In this document: piece by piece, positions 12,452-23,764 of the stretch | Layout: every line of letters starts with the position of its first letter | Numbering within the stretch: the stretch's first letter is position 1 | Source of the DNA: Septoria linicola | Taxonomy: Eukaryota; Ascomycota; Dothideomycetes; Mycosphaerellales; Mycosphaerellaceae | Direction: 5' to 3' | NCBI GenBank assembly: GCA_024114885.1 | Contig: CP099419.1 | Span: 372,001-436,000 of the forward strand | Length of the DNA stretch: 64,000 nucleotides | Made by a program: the position numbers and the translations under genes | Notes under the pieces: generated by a model | The model's input: only the letters and a program-made list of their open reading frames with translations | Told to the model about the DNA's origin: nothing | The model's database searches: none

Positions 12452-14345
12452 TCAGCGCCTTGTCAGGCCTCCTGGATCATGCAAGACCATATCGTCAAAC
12501 CCACTCGGCTGTGCAGGTCTTGAAGAAAATCCTGCATGTGATTGCTCTCGTCGATCCATTACTCTTCTGAGCGCCGCCGCGCTGGCTTCTCTATCATCTG
12601 ACAACAATCCTCCGATATCCTCCAGCTCTATCTCTTCCCGGCTCGTTGGCAGTGCGTTGTTCCGCCTGGAAGGAGTAGAGCGAGGCAAATTTCTTGCTTC
12701 GGAAGAGGTGAATGGACTTGACATGAGTAGTCCACCCGCATCCTGCAATGACATGTCTGTCTCTTGTCGTTCTAGCATAGGGCCAAGCACTCCTATAGGA
12801 GCAGTCGTAGGCTTGATCCTGTGTGCATTGCGCTGCCGATCTGGCGACGAACTACAATCTCGAGCTTCGCGAACGAATTCCGGAACCAGAAATCGGCCAC
12901 CTACATTACGTAGAAAGGCAGAGCCTGATCGAGACTGACTTTCTGATCGCGCATGGGCGAAGTCGTGCGCAGAGATTCCGGGACCGGCCGAGCTGGTATT
13001 ACTGGTTTGCCTGGATCTTGATCTGGATCCGGATGGTAGTTCATCATCGAGCAGGTTGCCAACGTCGTGGAAGCCTACACTTGTGGAGGGTGCGGGCGAT
13101 GGCAGCACCTGTGGTATTTTCGTCTGTGTTGGCGATATGTCCTCGTATGGCTCGTAGTCGCTCTCATCTCCGTCGATAAGGTCGCCTAATGGTGTGTCGG
13201 CACGATGCTGCAAAGCAAAGTGCGTCTGATTTGCTGAAAGAGCAGGCGGTGCAGGTCGGGCTGATGTGCCTGTATCTGATCGCAAGTGCTCTGGTGGTCT
13301 GCAGCCGAGAGCATAGAACAAATCTTCGTCGCTCTCATTTGTCTGCATCCTAGTCAAGGTCGGTCTTCTTGCGCCACCCCGCTCGATACTCTCAGCTACG
13401 CTATACTTTCTGAACTTGTTCTTCTTCTCTCCTTTGTCTCTCAAGAATGAGCCGAGAATGACCGCATTTGAGACGAAGGCCGAAGCCAGTATTTCGCCAG
13501 AAGCCCAGACTGTGCGATACTGCTGTCTTCCCTGTTGTCTGATGACTTTGGGTATACGTGTAGCTGTGATACCTATCATGAGCACCGAAAACGCGAACAA
13601 TGTCACCATCTGTAGCTTGCGTTTCCAGCTCTGACCAGAAGCCAAAACAACTGGGATAGGAAACGCAACCAGCAGAATATCTGTGACCATGTCGCAAGAC
13701 CCCATGACAAGCAGCTGGACGAAGCCTTGTCGGCAGTGTGGCCCCGGATCTGGGTCGACCTGCCAGTAGTGATCAAATGGCATGCATTCAGTCAGTGTGG
13801 CAATGACCACCGCGATGAACGTGAGCACAAGGAACACTCGAATGCCTTGCAAAGTCCATTCATATCTCTTTCTCCATATGCGGCCTGTGAGGCGTTTGAG
13901 AAATTCTGACACAGTGTACTTTGACATCCATATGAAAGCGGCATAGAATATCCTCGCTGGTAGAACCAGTCTCGATCCGATGCTTCGCATATAGATCTGA
14001 CGTTCTGTATACTGATAGGAAACGGTGTCGACATTATTCGTTCCATAGAGGAGCACAAAATGTATCAGTACCATTCGGATGAACAACGGCACAATGGCAG
14101 CCAGCATGATCCAGTCCTCGCGGAAGAGCTTGTTGCTTCTGACTCTACGGCCCAGAACTCTCGTTATAATGATCACAGCCGCGAAGCAAGTGCACCACCT
14201 GGTCCTTGTCAGTATCGAGGTGTACTTACCAGCTCGGATGCTTCCGAGTGACATACCATGAGAACAGAACCGTGGGCCAATTGCCAGATCGCGATCTGGG
14301 TTCCGGTGGTGCCGTTGACCACAGCGCTCGAGTTTCCAGGAACAT
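12452..14345 (-). CDS. PTH11-type rhodopsin-like membrane protein
   Basis: Two exons, 14345-14257 and 14198-12452, joined over a 58-nt intron (GTATGT, CTGAC branch, CCAG), give 611 residues. The intron joins LFSW to WCTCFAAVIIITRV and so completes the first membrane helix. The first 270 residues hold about seven hydrophobic helices with features of the fungal rhodopsin/PTH11 family: a charged EDWIM after TM1, a long loop with YQYTERQIYM, cysteines in the third extracellular region (TECMPFDHYW...CRQGF) and DILLVAFPIPV in a late helix. The remaining 340 residues are a hydrophilic Ser/Arg/Asp-rich cytoplasmic tail. Four spaced copies of a [LF]-x-D-x-G-[GN]-L motif sit in it at 13072, 12748, 12625 and 12484. 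PTH11-like proteins are thought to sense surface or nutrient cues; the ligand is unknown. The start is the first ATG after an in-frame stop. Confidence 0.82.
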
Positions 14346-16449
14346 CTCGTCGTCAGCGACTGCTCAGCCCACGAAGGGCGAGCGCCTGTTGGAAGCTGAG
14401 TGCAGACAGGTCGCCAAAAGCTGCTATCGCGTGAGGTTCGAGCTATCGGGCCTCTCACACGAATCCCGCGAGATCGGAGTCGGCGGCGATCGCCTGCGCA
14501 TTGTCGCAGAGCCGCCAGCAGGTATGTCCAAGGGAGCAGACTCCAGGAGGATGTGCTGTATGTCAGTAGAGAATGGTGAATCAGATGGCGAGGGAAAGAG
14601 AAAGGCAAGACGGGCAATCGAAGTGTAGAGTGGTGTGCTACTTGCGATCCTTCGAGACAAGCAGACCGATAAGAGCAGACGAGGCAGAACGAACTCGCTA
14701 CTGACGTGCGTGCGGCGCGCGTGGCAGCAAGCGATGCCACTAGTTCTAGCCTCGAGGGCGATCAAATCAGTCTTCGTCGGCCGTAATAGTGCCATTATTC
14801 TCTTTCATTGCACAGCGCGTGATGCCAGTCTACTACCTTTAACGGAGAGCATGAGCACTCCTGCATCGCGTGCAGACCATGGCAATTCTGCTCGTCTCAC
14901 AGCGTGTTCCGGTGTATGATGTAGGAGTCTTAGAATGTAGGAGTCTTAGAATGGCTGCATCCTCAGAAAGCAGGGACCACCACCAACACGCGCACGGTGC
15001 CGAATTGGAGGTGGCGCATCGAATTGAGGAGAAACGCGGCACAGCAGTTCGAGACTCGAGCTCGAGGACAAGAGTCTTGGCTCTGAGCAGATCCAAGTAT
15101 TGAACCAACTCTCTCATCACTCGCACGTCTTTCCGCTCATCCGTCAGTCGTGAGGAAGAGGACTCTGACAATGGTTGTTCTTCGATCAAGATTCTGGACG
15201 ATGACTGAACAGGCGTTTGACGGGATTGAGATCTGAAATTGGCTTTCTGTCCACAGAAACGTGGAAGTGGAGCCGCGAACTCTCATGAATCGTTATCGTG
15301 CTCACGCACATGCAAGGACGAATTCGTGCTCGAGCTGCTGCTTATCGTGATGGTGATACATCACGCAGATATGGAGTGTGCTGAGGCCGCTCCTGCATGA
15401 TATCTGAGACCAGTTCAATAATCATCTCGCTGCCAGACTAGATACCAATGCCTGCAACCGTGGGCCTTTCACTCATCCTTAGGGTTGACTACGCAAACTT
15501 ATGGGACGGCGGCAGCGAGATTCGTTCGCGGATTTGAAGCCATCTTACGTCTCTTCTCAGTATCTACATATTGTTCATCAAGTTTGGAAGTCAAAGGGCT
15601 CGCATTGGCCGCGTTATATGCATGTCTTCGATTTGAGCCAACTCGTGTTTTCTCAGAATGGGAACATGCATATGGGCTACCGTCCAGTTCTTGGAAAGCT
15701 TCCATCTGAAAATACCACTGGGGCTCGCAGATGTCAGATGCTCCCCTCCAAACAGACACCTCTGAAGTCCTGGTCCCCAAGAATGATCAGGCTAAAACAT
15801 GCCGATAAAGCTCAATTTAAGCTATTTACCCAATCAGTATTCCTCTGGGCTGCACACGCTCAACTGATACACCAACGATACAGAACGTCCACCAACTCCT
15901 CTTGCCAGCACGACAGTCGCTCCAGGCTCATCGATAACAGTATGCGAGCGACCTCCTGCTAACCGATATTTCTATTGGAACTCGAATCCAACCCATGCGT
16001 CGATATTTAAGTCGGGCTACATACCGTAATAAGGCCTCACTATCGCCATGCTGGTCGAAGTCTCTATGACAAAGGCAAGACAATTCGACCCCATGAAACT
16101 GCATCGGAAGACTTGATGGGCCTCGCGGCCAGCATTGGTATCATAGCAGTAAAGCTGAGATAGCGTTGACCAGGTCAGCCTAGAATCGACGGGCTTGTTA
16201 GTGATGACGATGCAGTGTGTACACTCATGCCAATACGGTTGCACTGTGTCCTACTAAATGGTAAGAAACCAGTGCCTGCGCAGTGCGGTACTGTGAGAGT
16301 GGGAGCCTCGAAGCAAGAAATGAGAAAATCCTACTCATCTTTGTCGAGATTTCTTCTGTGTCCATCTCTCAGACTACTGGTATACACATCCAAGCAGGCA
16401 TCCTCCCCTGCTCTGGTCTGCGCGACTTGCTCACATTTGGGCTGCTTCC
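14346..16449. other. Non-coding 2.1 kb between two minus-strand genes
   Basis: This covers the promoter side of the receptor gene and the 3' side of the tRNA methyltransferase gene. Several open frames of 60-150 codons occur on both strands, but none has recognisable domains and they overlap one another. A small tandem duplication lies at 14919-14950. Confidence 0.45.
14919..14950. repeat. 16-nt tandem duplication
   Basis: The unit ATGTAGGAGTCTTAGA occurs twice head to tail (14919-14934 and 14935-14950), followed by the first three bases of a third copy. It lies in non-coding sequence upstream of the receptor gene. It looks like a simple replication-slippage duplication; no function is implied. 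Confidence 0.9.
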
Positions 16450-19278
16450 TCAAACCGTCTTGTTATAATCGTCGCCCACCTCATCGCCCGCCCTCTCAGG
16501 CATAGCCTCCGCAATCTTCCTCTCCTCATCCTCTAGCACTTCCAACCGCTGCGTTTCAATCTGATCTTTCGCGGCAACAGCCTCTTCCTCCAAAGCTACA
16601 GCGCCAAGGTCTGTAGCAGGAAGAGCGGTAGCCTGTTCAGCAGGAACGCCGTTGATCGTAGTATCAACCTCATTATCGGCATTCTTGATGCGTTCTTTGA
16701 GTTCTGCGGATTCCGCTGGTGTGGGAATACTGCCTTTTGGCTGGTGATCTGGCTTCGCCTGCTGCGTGATTTCCTTATTGCTGCTGCCGTTTTGTTTCGG
16801 GTCGGAGTGGTTGATCAGTTCGACATCTTCGTTGTAGATGCGGAGGAGCATTGCTCTGCGGTCTTCTTTGGGCAGCATGAGGTTTACGCTGGCTTTGCTT
16901 CTCCAGAGCGGGAGGGTGAGGCTTTCTTTGAATTCGTCGTCACCAGCGTTGGGCGTGGGATCGACACGTAGGACGCAGCATCCTCCTCCAAGGTTGTTCA
17001 CGGCTTCGCCGATTTCGCCAAGGTCTTTCCAGCCTCCTGTCTCTGTGCCGTCTTCGTGCTTGTCTGTTGCGACTTTGGGGAACATTTCCACGAGGAGTTT
17101 GCGTAGTGTGCTGCGCTTTTGTAGTCTCACGACGCGGCTCTCACCGACCCAGCCTTCGATGATGGGGAGGCCTTCAGTCTGGATCCTCCAGCGACAGATG
17201 TCTTGTCCTTGAGCGTCCTGCTTCATGAACATCTTCACACCAGCGTGCACGAACTTCATGCCGCGGTTCTCGTTTGAGATCAGAAGCTCCTTGATCAGTT
17301 GGGCCGTGTAGTAGATACCCTTCACTGGGTCGCCAGCAGGATTGCGGACCAGGAAGCGGTCTCTTGGGAAAGCTGAGTGTAGGTCGTAGAACTTGTAGAT
17401 GCCAACGAGCTCCGGGTGCTCCGAGTCAAGGTATTTGAACGCTTCCTCGTTGGCATCGTTGTGCCGTCTTCTGTTTGGCTGGGCAGACTCCACAGGTATA
17501 GACTCCTCGAATGGGGCTTCCTTCGTCGCATCTTTCACAGCAGATGTGACGCCAGCTTCCTGGCCAGCTTCGGTCATGGCCACGTCTGGTGCTGCCGCAG
17601 CATCACCAACACGCTGCTTCTTGGAAGGAGATGCGTGTGCATCCTCGTCCGGAGCAGCCCTCTTAGCACCTGCAACAGTAGGTGCATCGGTCAAATCGCC
17701 CGTCGAGCTGTTCTGTAGAGGAGCACCGGTGACTGTAGGCACATCGTCCATACGCTTTGGCTCGTCCAAGCCACCCTTCTCGATCTCCGCAATGGTCTCA
17801 GTGAAAGCAGTCTTCTCAGGGATAGCATCAGTCACAAATGCCCAGTCCCTGTTTTGCGACTTGCTCTCGTCCTCCGGCTTAGCACGCACTTCACTGAGCT
17901 TCTCCAGCGCAGCAATGAAGAAACCACCAGTGTTCTGCTGGTGCGGGTATACGCGCCAGCAGTTCTCAAGAGGAATGTTCTCCTCTGCTTCGGGTGGGAA
18001 CATGCCTGGTACAATCTTGCTGCCTTCTTGCTCGAAACCAGCCGCCTCAGCCCAAGACTCATAGATTGTGCCACTGCGGTTCATGATGCTCCAGTCCTTC
18101 AATCCTGGTGTGCGCTTCAGATCCGGCAGTCTGTCAGAAGAATCGACAAGGCGAATCTTGGACGCCCCGCCACATCGCTCGATAGCAGAAGCGATGACAG
18201 CCTCGTTCTCGACTGGGTTCAAGCTGCAAGTACTGTAGACCACTCTTCCACCGACCTTCAGCATCTGCAGCGCTCTCGTCAAGATCCTAACTTGCGTGAT
18301 ATACAGTCCAAGACCGTTCTGTGGTGTCCAGTCCTTCCAGATACCTGGATTCTTTCTGCAAGTACCGTCTCCACTGCATGGCACATCTGCCAAAATGCGA
18401 TCAAACTTGAGCCACTTGCCCGTCTTCTTTCCCGTAGCATCCTCCACCGCTGGCAACGCAATCGAAGGGAACAGCGTAGCATCGTGATTCGTAACGATGA
18501 GATTCGGCGAATTGAGGCGCTTGACCTGATGCACCAACATCTGCGCTCGCTGATAATTCACATCGTTGGCCACGAGAATACCAGTCGACCGCCCACAGTC
18601 CTCACCCGCCTCACCATTCACCTCTCCAGAACCTCCAGTCTTCGCCTTCTCAATCGCCCTCGCAACCCGATCCTCTTCCCCAGCATGCAACAACTCCACC
18701 AACTGCGCACTCTTACTCCCCGGTGCAGCACAAAGATCCAACACCGTATGATGCGGCTGCACATCCAACAGCAACGGCGGAATCATACTAACCTCCTCTT
18801 GCCGACTAATATTCCCGACCCCCGTCTCACTCACCAAGAACCGCTGAAAGTCCTTGAACGGCTCATACTTCCTCACCACATTCTTCGGCGTCGTCATCGA
18901 GTATGCCAATCCATTCGGGTACCATGCAATTGGCTGCGGCAACTCCACCGGTCGACCTTCATGCTTGATATCCTTCAACACAGGAAAAAAGCGATTTACG
19001 AGATTATCTCTCACTCCAAGTGCATGGCCCTTCGAGCCAGTAAAACGCCATGAATTCGGCAATTCTTTCCGCAACGCAGTCCAGAAAGCTTCGCGCTCGG
19101 GACCCTCGGGGACGATGGAAATGGTGTTGTAGAAGCGCTCGAATTTCTCGTTGGATTTGTCGATTTTGTCGAACGAGACTCGGTTGTCTTGGAATTGGTT
19201 TTGGCGAGCTCCTCCTCCGCCGCGGCTGCCACCGCGACCGCGACCTCGGCCGCCGCCTCGCTTTCCTCCGCGAGGCAT
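16450..19278 (-). CDS. NCL1: tRNA (cytosine-5) methyltransferase, NCL1/TRM4 (NSUN2) type
   Basis: A single uninterrupted frame of 942 residues; ATG 19278 is the first ATG in the frame. The enzyme transfers a methyl group from S-adenosylmethionine to cytosine C5 in tRNAs (several positions in yeast Trm4/Ncl1). An RG-rich start (GGKRGGGRGRGRGG) precedes the RsmB/NOP2/Sun fold. Seen motifs in order: SAM-binding DLCAAPGSKSAQL, ADVPCSGDGTCRKN with the motif-IV cysteine (release), and VVYSTCSLNPVENEAV with the motif-VI cysteine (nucleophile). An acidic, Ala/Thr-rich insert with a likely nuclear localisation signal (SPSKKQRVG) follows. Then comes a conserved C-terminal part (YKFYDLHSAFPRDRFLVRN) and a charged tail. 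At 942 residues it is longer than yeast Ncl1 (684), the excess being the insert and tail. The name is by motif pattern; confidence in the family is high. Confidence 0.95.
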   Translation of the reverse strand: MPRGGKRGGGRGRGRGGSRGGGGARQNQFQDNRVSFDKIDKSNEKFERFYNTISIVPEGPEREAFWTALRKELPNSWRFTGSKGHALGVRDNLVNRFFPVLKDIKHEGRPVELPQPIAWYPNGLAYSMTTPKNVVRKYEPFKDFQRFLVSETGVGNISRQEEVSMIPPLLLDVQPHHTVLDLCAAPGSKSAQLVELLHAGEEDRVARAIEKAKTGGSGEVNGEAGEDCGRSTGILVANDVNYQRAQMLVHQVKRLNSPNLIVTNHDATLFPSIALPAVEDATGKKTGKWLKFDRILADVPCSGDGTCRKNPGIWKDWTPQNGLGLYITQVRILTRALQMLKVGGRVVYSTCSLNPVENEAVIASAIERCGGASKIRLVDSSDRLPDLKRTPGLKDWSIMNRSGTIYESWAEAAGFEQEGSKIVPGMFPPEAEENIPLENCWRVYPHQQNTGGFFIAALEKLSEVRAKPEDESKSQNRDWAFVTDAIPEKTAFTETIAEIEKGGLDEPKRMDDVPTVTGAPLQNSSTGDLTDAPTVAGAKRAAPDEDAHASPSKKQRVGDAAAAPDVAMTEAGQEAGVTSAVKDATKEAPFEESIPVESAQPNRRRHNDANEEAFKYLDSEHPELVGIYKFYDLHSAFPRDRFLVRNPAGDPVKGIYYTAQLIKELLISNENRGMKFVHAGVKMFMKQDAQGQDICRWRIQTEGLPIIEGWVGESRVVRLQKRSTLRKLLVEMFPKVATDKHEDGTETGGWKDLGEIGEAVNNLGGGCCVLRVDPTPNAGDDEFKESLTLPLWRSKASVNLMLPKEDRRAMLLRIYNEDVELINHSDPKQNGSSNKEITQQAKPDHQPKGSIPTPAESAELKERIKNADNEVDTTINGVPAEQATALPATDLGAVALEEEAVAAKDQIETQRLEVLEDEERKIAEAMPERAGDEVGDDYNKTV

Positions 19279-19734
19279 GTTTGCTAGTAGGAGAGTGCTA
19301 CGTAGCAATGTGCAATGTGTCAATGGTTGTGGAAGGGAGAAGTTGTGGTGGGCGGAATTGAGGTCATGGATTTTTCGACAGCTCCAGATTTCACATGCTT
19401 GCCAAACTCAATCTGAGATGGTGGCTGGCCCCACTCATCATCACTTTTTGAGCCTCACTTGAAAGGTATCGCAAGAGTAGGCGACCGCAGTATTGTAAAA
19501 AGTCTACGAATAATGTGAGTGGGCAGTATACTGCGACATAGATACCAACAACTGGCAGTCAACGTTGACTTGTCATCCGAAGCAGCATCCCACCACAAGC
19601 TGATGGTCTCTGCCCACACCTCGAACAAGATAGTGAGCATGTATTGGTACATTGATCTGGTAACATTTTTGTCATTCTATGCTCTGATGCCCATCTGCCA
19701 GAACTGTAAATTTCCAGACTCCAGCACTGCAAAT
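19279..19734. other. Intergenic, no gene seen
   Basis: These 456 bases separate the start of the tRNA methyltransferase gene from the stop of the V-ATPase subunit gene, both on the minus strand. They should contain the methyltransferase promoter. No other feature was recognised. Confidence 0.5.
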
Positions 19735-21014
19735 CTAAAACACGCTGATGAAGTTGTTCACCCTGTCCTTCTGGTTCTGCGCAATACACTCTGATATCCA
19801 CGTGATATTCCTGATTTCCTGTCAAAATTGTCAGTATAGCATTCAAAGCAGATCTTAATGTGTGGGAGTGTGATCTCACCTGCTCCCTCAGCTTCACCCA
19901 AGCATACACCACCGCATGCGTGAACTGGTACGTGAACGCCAGCTTCGCGATCTCCATTTCCTTCTGGTAGAACAAGTCCTCTAAGCTCTTGCCCTCGTCG
20001 CCGCCAATTCCGCCAGACTGGTTGCCGAGCGAGTTGCCGCCCATGCCCGTCTGGTCGAGCATAGATCGGTAGTCGTGAACGCCATCGACTGCTATTCTCA
20101 CGCCTTCCACATCCTCTGCTCTGCTCAGCATCAACGTTCCTTCTGGGTGCAGTCGTCCAAAGTTGGGGTACAGCTTTTTCCTGTCTTGCTTCGAGAGTTC
20201 TGTGCCGAAGGAGTTGATTGTGATGTTTATTGATCGGCGGTCTGCCTCGAACTCTAGCACTTCGCTCATCACTGTTGCTGTGGGTGTGCCTGCAATGCCG
20301 GCTTCCTCATTCACGAAGCGGTAGAAGTCTTCGAGGTAGTTTTTGTAGAGTGTGTTGCGGATGATTTCAATGTTCAGCTCGTCGAGATCCTGGTGGCTGA
20401 TGCTGCCTTTGAAGTATGGTGCTAGAGGAGTCTCGATCAGGACGGAGTTGTACAGTTCCTCGATGTTGGTGGCGACACAGAGCACTGGCATCGTCTCGAA
20501 CCAGCCAAGGGGATGGCATCGTTCTAGCAGGTCTTTTGTGTCGCGTTCGTGCAGGGTACCGGTAATGAGCAGCGCCACATTGTCAATCATGTAGGCATAT
20601 GTGAGATATTCCATAAACTTGGCCAGACTCCCCGTGGCCTGCGCCTGGATGTAGCGGAACTCGGCGACGAGCTTGTCGAGCGTCTTGTCGGCGAGGGCGG
20701 ATGTGGATGGGTTGGGTGGGAGGGAGGCGAGATAGTCGCCATACGCTGGTCCCAGTTGCAGCTTCACATCTATGTCCACACTCTCAGCTCTGTCCATGTC
20801 CGAACTGCCTCTGATCTGCTCCTACCATCGATGTTCTCGCATTGGGTCAGATTGCCGTAGTTCTGGCCTGTGAGCAGTGCGCTTCGGTAGCCACGAACGA
20901 TGCCCTCGACGTAGCCGTTTGTCGCATTCTGCGTGACAGACGCCCTGTTAGCCACGCCCTTATAACGAGCGCATATTGAATCATCAGACTCACATAGAAC
21001 ATTCCCTCGGCCAT
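19735..21014 (-). CDS. VMA6: V-type proton ATPase subunit d
   Basis: Four exons, 21014-20994, 20928-20826, 20769-19880 and 19818-19735, give 365 residues with all phases fitting, close to the usual 345-365. Introns are 65, 56 and 61 nt, with donors GTGAGT, GTAGGA and GTGAGA. The first exon is only seven codons (MAEGMFY), joined to NATNGYVEGIVRGYRSALL. Family landmarks follow: NYGNLTQCENIDDVKLQL, YGDYLASLP, FMEYLTYAYMIDNVALLITG, HPLGWF, and the C-terminal exon ISECIAQNQKDRVNNFI. Subunit d is the soluble, membrane-associated part of the Vo sector that couples the central stalk to the c-ring in the vacuolar proton pump. No key segment appears missing. Confidence 0.96.
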
Positions 21015-21480
21015 GATTGCGGTGTTGAAGGGGAACTATGTTGGGTGAGGCGAAGTAGTGGTAGACGTCTCTAGGCTGCTTGTGTCGGAGGTGTGCAGGT
21101 GAGCTTGGGCCCGGAAGCATCAACCACGGCGTCATTTGACCAGGAACATCACCACAAGCACATCACAAGAAACACATACGAGCGAGCAATTCGGAGATGA
21201 GCATTGATGTCACGTAGTTCATATTTCGTTACCAATATAGTACATCTAGCAGCAGCAACACACGACACACTCGCAGACTCATTCCCAGTAGGTCCAGCCA
21301 TAAAGCAATTTGGAACACCATGCAGTTCATAGCAGAAATGTCACCGACTCCAGCGCTCGAGCGCGAGTCCTTTTCTTTCGAGGTGCCTGCCGCGGATTTG
21401 TAAAGTTTTCCCAGAAACGCCTCCTTTTGGTTGAGATCAAGTAATACAGGAAATCGAAGTGCAAGCGGAAGTGTCCACGA
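21015..21480. other. Intergenic, no gene seen
   Basis: These 466 bases lie upstream of the V-ATPase subunit d gene and downstream of the next minus-strand gene. They should hold the VMA6 promoter. Nothing else was recognised. Confidence 0.5.
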
Positions 21481-22500
21481 CTAGTCCAGCTCCATGGCAT
21501 GAGCGGCACAGCCATTTGGCTGATTCTGGTGCTGAACGCTGTCGATGATGGCAGTAGCAGCCTCGTTCTGGGATGCCGTGATGGGGTCGGTCTCTGCTCT
21601 GATGCAACCTCCTGGAGCGGCGAGGTGGAGCGCTGGCAGCATTTGCAGGCGAGGAATCAGCTGAGCTGGATCAGTCGTTACGAGACGAGCTTCAGTCAGG
21701 TCCTCGGAGAAGATGTAGTACTCGTGCTGTCCGTTGTAGGCGTTGAGTGCAGCCACGAGGTAGCCAGGGATGGAGCTGTTCTCGAACCAAATCGACACAT
21801 CGGTGAGCTGGGCGTAGTGGTTGCTGATCCATCTCGAGTAGGCGCGCTGGTTGATCTGACGAGCTTCGGTTGAGTCCATACGAGCCCAGCTGATTCCCAG
21901 ACGACGAGTGACTTCGTCAATCAGTGGCTCTACGGTAGCCTCACGCATGGTTGGTGGGAGCACGAGCTGAGCGAGATCATCTGGACCGATAGCCTTGGAG
22001 TCGACGCGTTGAGATTTGCGAGATGTCACGCTTGGTCGCTTGGAGTGCGCGAGAGTGACTGGCCGACGAGCCTCTTGCTCTTCTTTCCAGGTACCAGACT
22101 GAGATTCGGCGCATGCTGCGTAGCCTGGGTCTTCGGGATAGAGGATCGTCATTCCTGGGCCATAGAACGGCTTGCCTCTGGGCTTGAAGGCATCGTCGGC
22201 ACCCGGAGTGACAGTAGAGCCGTCCTCAAGCTGCTCTTCTTCTTCGTCTTCCTGGGAGAATATGTCGCCGCGGGATCGCTTGCGACCTGCGATCGAGCCT
22301 GGAGTGGTGGCATTCGACTTGAACGCATTGGCATTGACATTGCCATTGGCGTTTGCGATACCATTGGGAGCGATGCCATTGAGCATGTGTGCATTGCTGT
22401 TCTGCTGTTCGACGTAGTGGCTGTTGGCAAAGTACTGATTGGGTGCCGTAGGTGGCAGAACGACAGTGGGCGAATTGCCGAAGAAGCTGTTGGAAGACAT
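21481..22500 (-). CDS. Conserved-looking protein of unknown function
   Basis: A single frame of 339 residues from ATG 22500 (MSSNSFFGNSPTVVLPP). I do not recognise the family. The first 100 residues are Asn/Ala/Gly-rich and disordered-looking (ANANGNVNANAF). A basic cluster (GRKRSRGD) next to an acidic run (EDEEEEQLEDG) follows, which suggests a nuclear protein. The C-terminal 170 residues look folded: REATVEPLIDEVTRRLGISW, a Tyr/Trp-rich stretch RAYSRWISNHYAQL, VSIWFENSSIPGYLVAALNAY and EYYIFSEDLTEARLVT. No membrane segment or signal peptide is seen. Open frame continues upstream of 22500, so the true start could lie further 5', but that extension lacks a good initiation context and is compositionally different. 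Confidence 0.72.
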   Translation of the reverse strand: MSSNSFFGNSPTVVLPPTAPNQYFANSHYVEQQNSNAHMLNGIAPNGIANANGNVNANAFKSNATTPGSIAGRKRSRGDIFSQEDEEEEQLEDGSTVTPGADDAFKPRGKPFYGPGMTILYPEDPGYAACAESQSGTWKEEQEARRPVTLAHSKRPSVTSRKSQRVDSKAIGPDDLAQLVLPPTMREATVEPLIDEVTRRLGISWARMDSTEARQINQRAYSRWISNHYAQLTDVSIWFENSSIPGYLVAALNAYNGQHEYYIFSEDLTEARLVTTDPAQLIPRLQMLPALHLAAPGGCIRAETDPITASQNEAATAIIDSVQHQNQPNGCAAHAMELD

Positions 22501-23764
22501 GTTTGAGTAGTCTAGGTCAGTATCGATCAACATCAGTTGCTGCTTATCCTGCTGCGGCTGTAACCTGTATACAAGCTCTGCGATAGCTTGTGATCCACCT
22601 ATGGTGCCGGCTGATGATGTTTTGTCGTTTGGTCGGCCGTCTACGTCGAAGTGAGGTGATGAGGTCGTGCCAATGGAGGTTTTCAACGAGCTGTGGTTGG
22701 TCAAGTCGCGGGTGACGCTAGCGCAAACGACGGCAGTGATGAATAGCTGAAGAGATAATTGTCGCAAGCTGTTGTACTATGTCCGAGCTTGGTCGCGTGA
22801 GATGTTTCGCAACGACGATTGAGTTGATGTTGTAGTAAGGAAGAGGTGAACTCAGCAAATGCCGGTAGTTTGTTAGAACAGAAGAAGAGAAGGAAACCAA
22901 GTTCACGAAACGAGTGAGTGAGCCAACGCTCCGCCCAATCAGCAGCCGCCTCACTTTTGCAGGGCTCAAAAGTGATCAACGGCCTTCTCCACATTGCGTG
23001 TTTAGCTCCGAAGTTACAAACAGCTCAGTCCGTTTTCAGCGAATCGCAGCTCGTGCCATTCGTCTCACGTGCGGCACAATGCAAAGCTAAGGCCTTGACC
23101 GACAGGCACACACGCACGAGTCGCAAGGAAAGTTGGTTGTGAGCAGGACTGTGAGTTCGGATGGAGCAGAGCTGAGGCTTGTGCCTTGGCGGTATATCTC
23201 CGGCAGGCACGAAAATGTCGTTGGACCTCACGTGAGCAACGGCTGACAATCGCGTCCTCCCCAGCAACCAACGTCACGCCGATGGACACCGGAGTTCTGA
23301 CGTTGCCAGCCACCTCAATTGGCATACAGAAAACTCGGGTTCCAGTGCGATGATATCATACACGAAGTCGCCTCAAGTTCTTCTAGCGAGCAGCATAGTA
23401 TCAATCGTGGGCTCTTGATACAGATCACACATGCAGGCGCTCGCTTCAATTCGCTATGAGCATGTTTCACGTGCAATCTTGAATGGCGCAAGCAGCTCAC
23501 ATTAAAGTCAGTAGAAAGTCTCACGTCGTGATAGATGCGGCGTTACGAGCGATTTACCAGACGGCACATGTGCCTGTACGTGCCGGTGTCGAACACAGTG
23601 ATTTCTGAGACTCGCCCAAGTCATTCACAAAAGCGAGGGGCTTCCAGATGCGAGGATAGACCTCTTCGATTATGGCAATGTTGGCGCAAGTCGAGCAGCA
23701 CAACTCGTACAATGACCGCTATCGCGCAGCAAGCCGCATTTCACAGCCAGCGCTACAACGCCAA
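22501..23764. other. Non-coding 1.26 kb
   Basis: This is the promoter side of the unknown-function gene and the 3' side of the SPB4 gene. Short overlapping frames on both strands show no domains. No RNA gene or repeat was recognised. Confidence 0.45.

Noticed and set aside
14199..14229. Alternative GTAAGT donor for the receptor's first intron
   Set aside because: The intron would be only 31 nt, too short; the GTATGT donor at 14256 gives 58 nt, a correct phase and a complete first membrane helix.
17854..19053. Long plus-strand open frame (399 codons) opposite the tRNA methyltransferase gene
   Set aside because: It is antisense to the motif-bearing SAM domain of NCL1, is Leu/Arg/His-rich and shows no domain; it is a shadow of strong codon bias on the other strand.
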